Of a stretch of 64,000 nt of DNA, positions 1 through 5,937 are shown one piece after another (the stretch's first letter is position 1; each line of letters opens with the position of its first letter). Both the position numbers and the translations under genes were made by a program. Source of the DNA: a virus; IMG/VR virus record IMGVR_UViG_3300023178_000023, positions 1 through 64,000 of that record; one strand, given 5' to 3'. A model generated the notes under the pieces. It did no database searches. It was not told the DNA's origin and worked only from the letters and a program-made list of their open reading frames with translations.

Positions 1-146
1 ACAACTCTGTGAAGATGCCTTTGTGCGAGTCTGCATTCGAACCATGCTTCCGCTTCTGCCAAAGTCTCAACAACAAGAGCAGGCATTGCCAAAGTTCCCA
101 TCACAGGACACAAAGTGGTGATCGTAGTTCTTACTTCATATGTCAT
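1..146 (-). CDS. Partial hypothetical protein (runs off left edge)
   Basis: The reading frame is open on the minus strand from an ATG at 146 to the window edge, giving 48 codons without a stop. It begins MTYEVRTTITTLCPVMG. It has a strong ribosome binding site (AGAGGTG) and a sigma-70 promoter just upstream, so the start is well supported. The visible part has no motif I recognise; the His/Arg-rich stretch at the edge may be mid-protein. It is probably an early gene in the leftward accessory set. Confidence 0.7.
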   Translation of the reverse strand, partial: MTYEVRTTITTLCPVMGTLAMPALVVETLAEAEAWFECRLAQRHLHRV

Positions 147-175
147 TTCGAATCACCTCTCTCTTATTATGTCTA

Positions 176-204
176 ACTATACCACACAAAAAGGAATCTG
201 TCAA
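176..204 (-). promoter_or_regulatory. Sigma-70 promoter, leftward
   Basis: On the minus strand TTGACA (204-199) and TATAGT (181-176) are separated by exactly 17 bases. It lies between the 75-residue gene and the partial gene at 1-146. The leader shares the AGAGGTGATTCGAAATG start context with the sigma-4 gene at 693. Confidence 0.85.
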
Positions 205-207
205 CCC

Positions 208-435
208 CTAAAATGACTCATAATACCAAGATGGTATCGGTTTATGGGTTATTTCAGTAACTCCCCAACTCTCAAACCTTCCATTTTTGATTGCCTCTAT
301 GGCATTTTTCTTTGTTTTGAAAGGACAATTAGGCATCATGATTGGTTCGATGTTTTCATCCACAACAACCCAACCATACCAACCTTTTTTGGGAGTCGGC
401 CATGTCCAAGTGTTTTTTACAACTCTTACTTTCAT
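208..435 (-). CDS. Hypothetical protein, 75 aa
   Basis: Small Trp-rich protein (MKVRVVKNTWTWPTPKKGWYG) that starts 12 bases after the stop of the sigma-4 gene. The composition looks coding: basic N-terminal half, aromatic C-terminus. I recognise no domain. The ATG has only a weak ribosome binding site and directly follows a promoter -10 element, so it may be translated from the sigma-4 transcript or from a nearly leaderless message. It is probably an early accessory protein. Confidence 0.6.
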   Translation of the reverse strand: MKVRVVKNTWTWPTPKKGWYGWVVVDENIEPIMMPNCPFKTKKNAIEAIKNGRFESWGVTEITHKPIPSWYYESF

Positions 436-464
436 AATGTATCAGACTTACGCAGCAATGTCAA
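436..464 (-). promoter_or_regulatory. Possible sigma-70 promoter abutting a start codon
   Basis: On the minus strand TTGACA (464-459), 17-base spacer, TACATT (441-436); the ATG of the 75-aa gene follows immediately at 435. The spacing is perfect, but a start this close would give a leaderless or truncated product. The site lies inside the end of the sigma-4 gene. Confidence 0.4.
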
Positions 465-693
465 CTAAAATCGAGCGAAGATCCGCAGAACGCGAAGGAT
501 GTTTCAGTTTCCGTTCGGCTTTGGCTTGGATTTGACGAATGCGCTCAACAGACAAGTTCATAATGCATCCGATTTCGCCGAGAGTGTGCTGCCCGACACC
601 GTTCAGTCCGTAGCGCATTCGAATGACACGCTCTTCTCTGGGGGAGAGAGTAAGAAGAGTTGTACGAAGAATGTCTGAGTCGTTCTTAATCAT
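448..693 (-). CDS. Stand-alone sigma-70 region 4-like protein
   Basis: An 81-residue protein that is almost entirely a sigma-70 region 4. LSPREERVIRMRYGL (16-30) matches the start of region 4.1. The helix-turn-helix spans about 38-62, with VERIRQIQAKAERKL as recognition helix, and KHPSRSADLRSIL (64-76) matches the conserved sigma-70 C-terminus. No region 2 or 3 is present. In the sigma-70 family this domain binds the RNA polymerase beta-flap and the -35 element, so the likely role is altering host RNA polymerase promoter choice early in infection. The start is supported by AAAGGTG just upstream and by its own promoter. Function as activator, decoy or anti-sigma is inference. Confidence 0.85.
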   Translation of the reverse strand: MIKNDSDILRTTLLTLSPREERVIRMRYGLNGVGQHTLGEIGCIMNLSVERIRQIQAKAERKLKHPSRSADLRSILVDIAA

Positions 694-723
694 TTCGAAT
701 CACCTTTCTCTTATTACTCTTAT

Positions 724-751
724 AATCTAACAGATTCATAGAGAAAGTCAA
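724..751 (-). promoter_or_regulatory. Sigma-70 promoter for the sigma-4 gene
   Basis: On the minus strand CCCTTGACT (TTGACT 751-746), 16-base spacer, TAGATT (729-724), followed by TAATAAGAGAAAGGTG and the sigma-4 start. The -35 context CCCTTGAC is shared with the promoters at 1513, 1739, 3484 and 4296. Confidence 0.65.
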
Positions 752-760
752 GGGCTTTTT

Positions 761-919
761 TTAGCCTGCTTGAATGTAGATGTATTCGGAATTTTCTAGA
801 GTAGGAAAGTTGGAAACATTTTGCAGATCGACTTTGCGAACAAAGTGGCCGTGGTGAATGACATACCACCACCTTTGTTGATCTGGAATGCTGTCTCCTT
901 GAAGATATATCTTTCCCAT
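761..919 (-). CDS. Small hypothetical protein, 52 aa
   Basis: ATG at 919, TAA at 763-761, product MGKIYLQGDSIPDQQRW..., ending EYIYIQAG. I prefer this frame to the overlapping minus-strand frames because its composition is that of a small soluble beta-rich protein (WWYVIHHGHFVRKVDLQ). The ribosome binding site is weak. The function is unknown. Its stop lies 10 bases before the -35 of the sigma-4 promoter, so it heads the leftward gene set. Confidence 0.5.
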   Translation of the reverse strand: MGKIYLQGDSIPDQQRWWYVIHHGHFVRKVDLQNVSNFPTLENSEYIYIQAG

Positions 920-1016
920 ACTGAAACATATTTATTTTTAGCGGTCAAAAGCAGCGGGTCAAATCCAAGGAATTCTAACATAAATTATATTGTGAGGTAT
1001 TAGAAGGAAATACTCT

Positions 1017-1502
1017 ATGGAAAATCAGAATCAAAATAAGAAACTTTGGAAAAAGGTAAAGAAAATGGATTTAGGAAACCCTGCCGTCACGGCACTAGTA
1101 GGTCTGGTAATATTCTATATCGGATTAAAAACATTCTCTGGGGGCATGAAGGCCATGGGAAACATGGAGCATCTTTCGTTTTTCTTGGGAAATCCACTGT
1201 ATATGTTCTTTGGTGGAATCATCATGACTTTGTTGTGGCAATCGTCAAGCTTGAGTACAACCGCCATCATTGCGTTGGTTGCGTCTGGTGCCTTGCCGCT
1301 TCCGGCAGCGATTGGAGCAGTTCTAGGAGCGAACATCGGAACAACAGGAACCATCTGGCTTGCGGGAATTTTTGTTTCTGATGGCATGCCGAAGGGAGAC
1401 ACACTACGAATTGCGATGGCACATACAGGAGCGAACCTTCTAATGGCTATCATGTTGTTGCCGTTTGTTGGCCAGATTGCTAAATATTTGAGCAAATTTT
1501 AG
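1017..1502 (+). CDS. Half-size Na+/phosphate cotransporter (PF02690-like)
   Basis: A 161-residue membrane protein with one repeat of the Na/Pi-cotransporter family. It has the signature QSSS at 75-78, GANIGTT at 104-110 and a helix-rich end (AMAHTGANLLMAIMLLPF). There are about four hydrophobic segments at roughly 22-42, 60-75, 80-122 and 135-155. Known bacterial members (NptA, YjbB) contain two inverted repeats, and YjbB also has a PhoU-like tail; here only the first repeat is present, with a normal stop. It may dimerise into a full transporter or modify the host one; this is inference. Start supported by GAAGGAA. Together with PhoH it suggests phosphate-limited hosts. Confidence 0.8.
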   Translation: MENQNQNKKLWKKVKKMDLGNPAVTALVGLVIFYIGLKTFSGGMKAMGNMEHLSFFLGNPLYMFFGGIIMTLLWQSSSLSTTAIIALVASGALPLPAAIGAVLGANIGTTGTIWLAGIFVSDGMPKGDTLRIAMAHTGANLLMAIMLLPFVGQIAKYLSKF

Positions 1503-1512
1503 CCACAGGCCC

Positions 1513-1541
1513 TTGACTTCTTTGCTCAAATGACTTATATT
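1513..1541 (+). promoter_or_regulatory. Early sigma-70 promoter (repeat copy 1)
   Basis: TTGACT (1513-1518), 17-base spacer, TATATT (1536-1541). The promoter and its leader are nearly the same as at 1739, and from GCCCTTGAC to GTGTAAG the same as at 4296. Confidence 0.85.
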
Positions 1542-1571
1542 AGTAGTGTAAGTAATGAAAGGTGATTCGTA

Positions 1572-1703
1572 ATGACAAGAGAGGAATTTTTTGAGTGGTT
1601 GGAGACTTGCCCCACGCATAAACACAACATTACATTTGATGAGTTTGATTTTGTGACTGTGTGCTTTCCAATTGAAGAAGAGGAAGAAGAGAGCGCGGCA
1701 TAA
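1572..1703 (+). CDS. Small acidic hypothetical protein, 43 aa
   Basis: ATG at 1572 preceded by GAAAGGTGATTCGTA, stop TAA at 1701-1703. Product MTREEFFEWLETCPTHKHN... ends with a run of six Glu then SAA. It lies between two copies of the same promoter-leader cassette, so it is its own transcription unit. Small, acidic early phage proteins often bind host enzymes, but nothing here identifies a target. Confidence 0.65.
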   Translation: MTREEFFEWLETCPTHKHNITFDEFDFVTVCFPIEEEEEESAA

Positions 1704-1738
1704 ACCGAACACATCCCCCAAATTTTAGCCACAGGCCC

Positions 1739-1767
1739 TTGACTTTTGAGTTCGAATCGCATATATT
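1739..1767 (+). promoter_or_regulatory. Early sigma-70 promoter (repeat copy 2)
   Basis: TTGACT (1739-1744), 17-base spacer, TATATT (1762-1767). The stretch from TTTTAGCCACAGG through the ATG repeats the cassette at about 1497-1574, with differences mostly in the spacer. Confidence 0.85.
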
Positions 1768-1797
1768 AGTAGTATAAGTAATGAAAGGTGATTCGTA

Positions 1798-2139
1798 ATG
1801 ACACAGACTGCTAAAGAATTCATAGATGAAATGAACTACTTCGATACATATGGAAGTGGTTGTGGATTTGAGACACGTTGGTCTATCTATGGTGAAAATA
1901 TCAAAATGGGAGAGAACCATCCCTTTCAAACTCCCATGACGATTCAGAACAAATGTGATGTTTGGGGATATGATTCCTCTGCTGTTTGTAATGGTAAAAC
2001 GTGGGGAGATCTCTGGCAGACATGTGAAACTGTCATACGCAATTCAGTGGATAGTGATGGTAATAGAGATCATCACATCTTTATTGAAGATTTAGAAGCG
2101 CAAGGTAATGGCGTTTGGAACTTGGTAACAGGGAGCTAA
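1798..2139 (+). CDS. Hypothetical protein, 113 aa
   Basis: Start ATG with the duplicated strong leader (GAAAGGTGATTCGTA). The protein is soluble, with several Trp and Cys residues (CGFETRW, KCDVWGYDSS, WGDLWQTCET) and no recognisable domain. It is the first gene of a tightly packed run of small genes to about 3474. Probably an early host-takeover protein; function unknown. Confidence 0.65.
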   Translation: MTQTAKEFIDEMNYFDTYGSGCGFETRWSIYGENIKMGENHPFQTPMTIQNKCDVWGYDSSAVCNGKTWGDLWQTCETVIRNSVDSDGNRDHHIFIEDLEAQGNGVWNLVTGS

Positions 2140-2142
2140 ATT

Positions 2143-2334
2143 ATGAACTCTAACTTAAAAACTTTTATGGATTCTGTGTGGACTGCTACACAAATCTCCG
2201 GCAACACTGTTGTTGATCGTCGTGTTTGTTTTGGTGGAAATCCAGACATTCAATTCACTGTCGAACTTCCCAATGGGGAATTTGATTTTGTATCTGCTGT
2301 TGACATGTTTGAAGTGGGGGTAGAATTCTCATGA
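2143..2334 (+). CDS. Hypothetical protein, 63 aa
   Basis: Begins 3 bases after the previous stop with GGGAGC as ribosome binding site. The product MNSNLKTFMDSVWTATQ... has no known motif. Its stop overlaps the next start (ATGA), which implies translational coupling. Confidence 0.6.
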   Translation: MNSNLKTFMDSVWTATQISGNTVVDRRVCFGGNPDIQFTVELPNGEFDFVSAVDMFEVGVEFS

Positions 2335-2561
2335 CCATATATCCTGATTTTGATATCATTGTAACTGATGGCATTCCTTTACATGGCAGCCCTCAAGACA
2401 GAGGTTCTGCCGATCGTTATTATCACCGTTCTTTTGACCCCCACTACTGGCCACTAGGCACATACAAAGGTGAGCGTGTTGAAAAAGATAACATGACTGT
2501 TGGTGAGATTGAGGCTTATCGTTATGGCTGGGATAACGAAAAAGATCGTAAGGAGTGGTAA
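2331..2561 (+). CDS. Hypothetical protein, 76 aa
   Basis: ATGA overlap with the upstream gene. Aromatic and charged small protein (HGSPQDRGSADRYYHRSFDPHYWP, in two parts, then YRYGWDNEKDRKEW). The C-terminus encodes the AAGGAG site used by the next gene, so the two are coupled. No domain recognised. Confidence 0.6.
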   Translation: MTIYPDFDIIVTDGIPLHGSPQDRGSADRYYHRSFDPHYWPLGTYKGERVEKDNMTVGEIEAYRYGWDNEKDRKEW

Positions 2562-2761
2562 TGTTTCGAATAATATTTTACTCGGCTGCGTTTGGCCTGG
2601 GCGGAGCAATGATTGTGAATTCGTTTTTGAACATGTTGGAAATGCCTGACGTGCATTTTTCATATTCAAGTGGCGAATGTGTTCGAGTTCTGAATTACAC
2701 TGATGAAGTTTTCACTTGTGAAAACCTTCCAGAGAGATTTCATCATGTGTGGGTCGAATAA
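2561..2761 (+). CDS. Small membrane protein, 66 aa
   Basis: I chose the ATG at 2561 (TAATG overlap, TAAGGAG 5 bases upstream) over the GTG at 2555. The N-terminus MFRIIFYSAAFGLGGAMIVN is one membrane segment or an uncleaved signal anchor; a soluble tail with two Cys follows (GECVRVLNYTDEVFTCENL). The tail would probably lie in the periplasm. Function unknown. Confidence 0.6.
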   Translation: MFRIIFYSAAFGLGGAMIVNSFLNMLEMPDVHFSYSSGECVRVLNYTDEVFTCENLPERFHHVWVE

Positions 2762-2906
2762 TTTTTTTCAAGAAGGCGTAGATGCACATGCTTCTGGCCT
2801 TCTTTGGAAAGATAATCCATATAAAGAAGATTCTTTTGAATATTCTGAGTGGAAAAAAGGTTGGGATGCTCGTATGACGTGGTGTTTAGAAAATGCATAC
2901 ACATAA
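2745..2906 (+). CDS. RMF/CrpP-like small protein
   Basis: ATG at 2745 overlaps the end of the previous gene; 53 residues. The pattern FFQEGVDAHASGL (7-19), NPY (24-26), then SEWKKGWDAR (34-43) resembles the ribosome modulation factor / CrpP family (G..A...G...NPY....W..GW..A). RMF dimerises ribosomes in starved bacteria; short phage relatives exist, but their roles vary. The match is by pattern only. An upstream start at 2703 is possible but would overlap far more. Confidence 0.55.
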   Translation: MCGSNNFFQEGVDAHASGLLWKDNPYKEDSFEYSEWKKGWDARMTWCLENAYT

Positions 2907-2935
2907 ATATTTTAATGAAACTGAAGGTGACAGTA

Positions 2936-3256
2936 ATGACGCAAATGAATTTTGATTTTTTTGATGAAAAATCTACACAAATGTCAGAAAATCTTGTAAA
3001 TTTAAATGAGGCACTTGATGGAACGGCAACTTTAACTGACTTCGAAACATATTTGAAAGAAAGAATGTATGATGCTGAGTATAAATTGCATCTTTCAGAA
3101 CAAGCTCTTACAAACATTGGACTTGAACTCAAAAATTTTCTAGAAATTTATGAACATTCTTGGAATGGATCGCATGAAGTCAAAGAAATGATTGAGACAA
3201 TAGACAATTATTTTGATATTAGTTCTAAAATTACAATCAAAGAGGAAAAAAAATGA
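2936..3256 (+). CDS. Hypothetical helical protein, 106 aa
   Basis: Start ATG at 2936 with GAAGGTG upstream; a longer frame starting at 2849 would overlap the RMF-like gene and lacks a good ribosome site. Mostly helical and acidic (LKERMYDAEYKLHLSEQAL), probably coiled coil, with a lysine-rich tail. Ends with ATGA-type overlap into the next gene. No family recognised. Confidence 0.6.
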   Translation: MTQMNFDFFDEKSTQMSENLVNLNEALDGTATLTDFETYLKERMYDAEYKLHLSEQALTNIGLELKNFLEIYEHSWNGSHEVKEMIETIDNYFDISSKITIKEEKK

Positions 3257-3474
3257 TTTCTATGTCAGTTGTAATCGGGTTCGGCATTTATCTTTGTGTC
3301 GCACTATACTTTAGTATGAAATCTGCCCATAAAACTGGATATGTACAAGGACTACAGGATATATTAACTTCAGTTGAAGAGGCTCTCGACCATGATAGGT
3401 CAAAAATTGATAGTCTTTATGAAAAAATGGCAAAAAATAAAGGAATGAGAGTAGAAATTTCAGAAGAAATTTAA
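3253..3474 (+). CDS. Small membrane-anchored protein, 73 aa
   Basis: N-terminal hydrophobic helix (VVIGFGIYLCVALYF, about residues 6-20) followed by a charged helical cytoplasmic tail. Overlaps the previous gene by 4 bases and is preceded by GAGGAAAAAAA. Last gene before the promoter at 3484. Function unknown. Confidence 0.6.
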   Translation: MISMSVVIGFGIYLCVALYFSMKSAHKTGYVQGLQDILTSVEEALDHDRSKIDSLYEKMAKNKGMRVEISEEI

Positions 3475-3483
3475 TAAAAGCCC

Positions 3484-3512
3484 TTGACAAATCCCCTCAA
3501 ATGTGACAGAAT
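3484..3512 (+). promoter_or_regulatory. Sigma-70 promoter
   Basis: TTGACA (3484-3489), 17-base spacer, CAGAAT (3507-3512), with the recurring GCCC just upstream of the -35. Drives the metalloprotease gene. Confidence 0.7.
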
Positions 3513-3542
3513 CATATTGTATTTGATGATAGAGGTAAAAAA

Positions 3543-3977
3543 ATGGTTCACTTCGACAATTTATATGTCTCTGGTTCCGGCTCTCGCAAAAGAAAACTCG
3601 CATATCAAGTTGCTGAGTTCGTAAAATCTCAAATTTTCCCTAGAACACAAGGTGTGATGCTGGAAATTCAGCTCATTTCGAAGCTTTCTGAGAAAGAAGG
3701 CGTCCTTGGCGATTGTATGGATGAAGATGATCGCGAATATACAGTCAGAATTGATAGTTCTTTGGATAGAGAAACTTTTATCAAGACTCTTTGTCATGAA
3801 TTAGTTCATGTAAAACAATATGCAAAGAATGAACTACGTCAAATTACTTTCAAAACACACAAATGGCATCGTAAAACTTTGATGGGCGATCTAGAATATC
3901 ATGAGCGTCCTTGGGAAATCGAAGCATTTTCAATGGAAGATGAATTAGCTGAAAAATTTGGAGAAAATAATGAGTAA
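3543..3977 (+). CDS. HExxH zinc metalloprotease-like protein
   Basis: A 144-residue protein with HELVH at 85-89 (two zinc ligands plus the catalytic Glu) after a helix, and PWEIEAFSMEDEL near 122-134 that probably supplies the third ligand. The layout resembles small SprT-like or gluzincin peptidases seen in many phages. The likely action is cleavage of a host or phage protein in the cytoplasm; no signal peptide is seen. Its own promoter lies at 3484. It overlaps the next gene (ATGAGTAA). Substrate unknown. Confidence 0.75.
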   Translation: MVHFDNLYVSGSGSRKRKLAYQVAEFVKSQIFPRTQGVMLEIQLISKLSEKEGVLGDCMDEDDREYTVRIDSSLDRETFIKTLCHELVHVKQYAKNELRQITFKTHKWHRKTLMGDLEYHERPWEIEAFSMEDELAEKFGENNE

Positions 3978-4299
3978 AATGGGAAATTATGTTGTAGAAT
4001 TAATGGAAACTGGACTTTGGGAAGAGGACGAAAATCCTTCTGAACCAAATTTTGATGAATATTATAGCGAACAGCTGTCTAGATTCAAGCATGAATTGAG
4101 AGATTGTATGCAATCTAGAAATATTACTTGGAAAGAGGCACTAACTTTTTTATATCAAACCGAAGAAGATGATTATGAACTCTTTGATATAGAGGAAGAT
4201 GCATATTGTTACCAAAAACTTGAACATTTTCTTTATAAATGGGATTTACAGGAAAGAAAAATTGATGAAATATGTAAAAAATTCTTCATTAGCCCTTGA
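3970..4299 (+). CDS. Hypothetical acidic protein, 109 aa
   Basis: I chose the ATG at 3970, which overlaps the protease stop and has GGAG 8 bases upstream. The product is strongly acidic (TEEDDYELFDIEEDA) and helical, with aromatic residues near the C-terminus. Its last codons overlap the promoter at 4296. No domain recognised. Coupling to the protease suggests co-expression. Confidence 0.6.
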   Translation: MSKMGNYVVELMETGLWEEDENPSEPNFDEYYSEQLSRFKHELRDCMQSRNITWKEALTFLYQTEEDDYELFDIEEDAYCYQKLEHFLYKWDLQERKIDEICKKFFISP

Positions 4300-4324
4300 C
4301 TTCTTTGCTCAAATGACTTATATT
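4296..4324 (+). promoter_or_regulatory. Early sigma-70 promoter (repeat copy 3)
   Basis: TTGACT (4296-4301), 17-base spacer, TATATT (4319-4324). From GCCCTTGAC to GTGTAAG it is identical to the copy at 1513, including the spacer; the leader afterwards differs. Confidence 0.85.
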
Positions 4325-4363
4325 AGTAGTGTAAGGTAAAAAAACATAGGAGATTCTTACGTT

Positions 4364-4789
4364 ATGGCATATGTTTCACAAGACATGAAAAAAGCTCTTG
4401 CCCCTGCAATTAAAAATGTACTAAAACAGTACGGTATGAAAGGCACGATTGGTGTTAACAACCATTCTTCTTTGGTTGTGAATATTAAAGAAGGTGTTCT
4501 TGACTTGATTGGAATTGCAAATGCAAAAAATCAAGAGATTGCTGAACGGCGGAATATGCCTTACTATGAATGTAACGGATACTTTCAGGCAAATCCCTAC
4601 CATTCCGATCAATATGGAGAAGCTTCTTCTTTCTTTGAAGATTTGGTTGCGGCAATGAAAGGTGCGTTTACAAACGGTGGTCCCAAATGGTATGATAACA
4701 GTGATGCAATGATTGATTACTTTGATACTGCATACTATTTGGACATCAATGTTGGAAAATGGAACAAGCCTTACGTTTGTACGGCTTAA
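4364..4789 (+). CDS. Conserved phage protein, LPD29-like (tentative)
   Basis: 141 residues. It resembles a family I recall in marine T4-like phages: an N-terminal helix (KALAPAIKNVLKQYG), a short strand pair (GTIGVNNHSSLVVNI) and a C-terminal WYDNSDAMIDYFDTAYYLDI then GKWNKPY. This is similar to the large-polyvalent-protein-associated LPD29 pattern, but I cannot confirm it. Strong promoter and AGGAG ribosome site upstream, so likely well expressed early. Biochemical role unknown. Confidence 0.65.
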   Translation: MAYVSQDMKKALAPAIKNVLKQYGMKGTIGVNNHSSLVVNIKEGVLDLIGIANAKNQEIAERRNMPYYECNGYFQANPYHSDQYGEASSFFEDLVAAMKGAFTNGGPKWYDNSDAMIDYFDTAYYLDINVGKWNKPYVCTA

Positions 4790-4806
4790 ACAATAAGGAG
4801 TGATAT

Positions 4807-4965
4807 ATGTGGTATGTTCAGTATGAACTTGCTGATGGTTCAAATGAAACTTTTCGATATGAGGGCTTGACACAAGAGCAGGCGCGTGAAATCCATCGTC
4901 AATGGTCTGGTTGGAACACCAAATATGTCCAATCAGGAAGGATGGATTTAGGATATGGTAAATAA
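4807..4965 (+). CDS. Small hypothetical protein, 52 aa
   Basis: ATG at 4807 preceded by AAGGAGTGATAT, stop TAA 4963-4965. Product MWYVQYELADGSNETFRYEG continues TQEQAREIHRQW. The stop overlaps the next gene's start region. A single beta hairpin plus helix is plausible. No family recognised. Confidence 0.65.
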   Translation: MWYVQYELADGSNETFRYEGLTQEQAREIHRQWSGWNTKYVQSGRMDLGYGK

Positions 4966-5170
4966 AATACAGCGCATGGTCGTCCCGCTAATGGACGAAT
5001 TGCAATGGTGCATGGAGAACAACGCACACTTGGAAGACCCCGATAGGGTCTCTGCTATAATTGATAGGGTCAGTATCTATATTGCACATTTAACAGATGA
5101 AGATAGTGACTATCTACATGCTGCTCAAGATGCGATAGAGGAAGGTCGCGAATGGAACGTGAAGAAATAA
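4955..5170 (+). CDS. Hypothetical helical protein, 71 aa
   Basis: Overlaps the previous gene by 11 bases; GGAAGGATGG inside the upstream gene supplies the ribosome site. Mostly helical, no Cys cluster or membrane segment apart from one Cys-Met pair (QWCMENN). No family recognised. Confidence 0.6.
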   Translation: MVNKIQRMVVPLMDELQWCMENNAHLEDPDRVSAIIDRVSIYIAHLTDEDSDYLHAAQDAIEEGREWNVKK

Positions 5171-5310
5171 CACAGTTAAAAGAAATTCGTGATGTTTTTT
5201 TAAAAATGTATCATGAAACTAAAAAACCTGATATAAGTATTGATATGTCTTTTTTAAGGCTTCATAATATTATATCAAGATTAGAAGAGGATACATTAAA
5301 TGGCAGATAA
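5152..5310 (+). CDS. Small helical protein, 52 aa
   Basis: ATG at 5152 inside the end of the preceding gene (GAAGGTCGCGA upstream), stop TAA 5308-5310. Product MEREEITQLKEIRDVFLKMY..., ending RLEEDTLNGR. It sits in a chain of four overlapping small genes, which supports it being real. Function unknown. Confidence 0.6.
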   Translation: MEREEITQLKEIRDVFLKMYHETKKPDISIDMSFLRLHNIISRLEEDTLNGR

Positions 5311-5494
5311 AGAAATTTCTATTAGAGTTGGAAAACTTTATTCTAAAGGACTTGATTATGATGATGCTCAGAAAGAATTTTTGAGCCATGCTTCTGATAA
5401 AGAAAAATCATTATTAGAAAATCAATTTGATGAAGTTTGGAATGAATATGAGCACATGTATCTTTCAACTCTTTCTTTTATGAGTAACAAATGA
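5300..5494 (+). CDS. Hypothetical protein, 64 aa
   Basis: Starts inside the previous gene (AGAAGAGGA upstream) and ends with an ATGA overlap into the next. Helical and charged (LDYDDAQKEFLSHASDKEK). The overlaps indicate translational coupling. No domain recognised. Confidence 0.6.
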   Translation: MADKEISIRVGKLYSKGLDYDDAQKEFLSHASDKEKSLLENQFDEVWNEYEHMYLSTLSFMSNK

Positions 5495-5685
5495 GCATAG
5501 ATTATTACGCAGACAAATTATATGATGTGCAGATAGATACCGTAAAAGGAGATGTTATTTTAGGTGGTGTTTTCTTTATAGAAGATAGTCCAAAAGAGGC
5601 ATATATTTTTGAGCGAGCTTACATTATGGGAAGAGAACATAAAAAAGCTCAAGTGATTAATATTCTTTCAAAGAAAACTTCTTGA
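5491..5685 (+). CDS. Hypothetical protein, 64 aa
   Basis: ATGA overlap with the upstream gene. Beta-rich start (MSIDYYADKLYDVQIDTVKG) then a helix. Its last codons overlap the -35 element of the tRNA-cluster promoter. No domain recognised. Confidence 0.6.
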   Translation: MSIDYYADKLYDVQIDTVKGDVILGGVFFIEDSPKEAYIFERAYIMGREHKKAQVINILSKKTS

Positions 5686-5710
5686 CAGAATCGGAGTTAT
5701 TTGATATAAA
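5682..5710 (+). promoter_or_regulatory. Sigma-70 promoter of the tRNA cluster
   Basis: TTGACA (5682-5687), 17-base spacer, TATAAA (5705-5710), placed just upstream of tRNA-Arg. It could drive the mixed tRNA/protein operon to about 10.2 kb. Confidence 0.85.
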
Positions 5711-5718
5711 GAAAATAT

Positions 5719-5795
5719 CCGCTCGTAGATCAACTGGATAGATCAACTGACTTCTAATCAGTAGGTTGAGGGTTCGAGTCCTTCCGAGCGGGCCA
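5719..5795 (+). tRNA. tRNA-Arg (anticodon UCU)
   Basis: Acceptor stem CCGCTCG (5719-5725) pairs with CGAGCGG (5785-5791), then G and an encoded CCA. The anticodon loop CTTCTAA sits in stem ACTGA/TCAGT, and the T-arm is GGTTCGAGTCC. Reads AGA/AGG, frequent codons in this AT-rich phage. Confidence 0.95.
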
Positions 5796-5802
5796 GATAA
5801 AT

Positions 5803-5914
5803 AGGGGAGACTACTAGGAAGAGGTAGAAACCAGTAAGGCAGAAATGGTTCTGATTTTATTGAAGCGACCTGAATCCCCTCAAACCGCGCACCAGAAAGG
5901 AACACCTAGTAGTC
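5803..5914 (+). ncRNA. Candidate pseudoknotted non-coding RNA
   Basis: No convincing gene lies between tRNA-Arg and the next CDS. Two long-range pairings interleave: AGGGGA (5803-5808) with TCCCCT (5875-5880), and GACTACTAGG (5809-5818) with CCTAGTAGTC (5905-5914). The first arms are adjacent and the order A-B-A'-B' is that of an H-type pseudoknot. It does not match tRNA, tmRNA or a ribozyme core I know. It could be a processing signal, a regulatory leader for the gene at 5938, or a separate RNA. Confidence 0.5.
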
Positions 5915-5937
5915 GTTAATTTAGAAAGGATAATGAA

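Noticed and set aside
796-981. Minus-strand 61-codon frame overlapping the 52-aa gene
   Set aside because: The frame 761-919 gives a more protein-like product; the 796-981 frame lacks a ribosome site.
986-991. TATATT as -10 for the Na/Pi cotransporter gene
   Set aside because: No acceptable -35 at 16-18 bases, so not listed as a promoter.
4421-4873. Minus-strand 150-codon frame
   Set aside because: Opposite a well-supported gene at 4364 with a strong promoter; composition is random and no ribosome site is seen.
5846-5920. 24-codon ORF (MVLILLKRPESPQ...) inside the pseudoknot segment
   Set aside because: Poor ribosome site and it overlaps the paired RNA arms; treated as non-coding.
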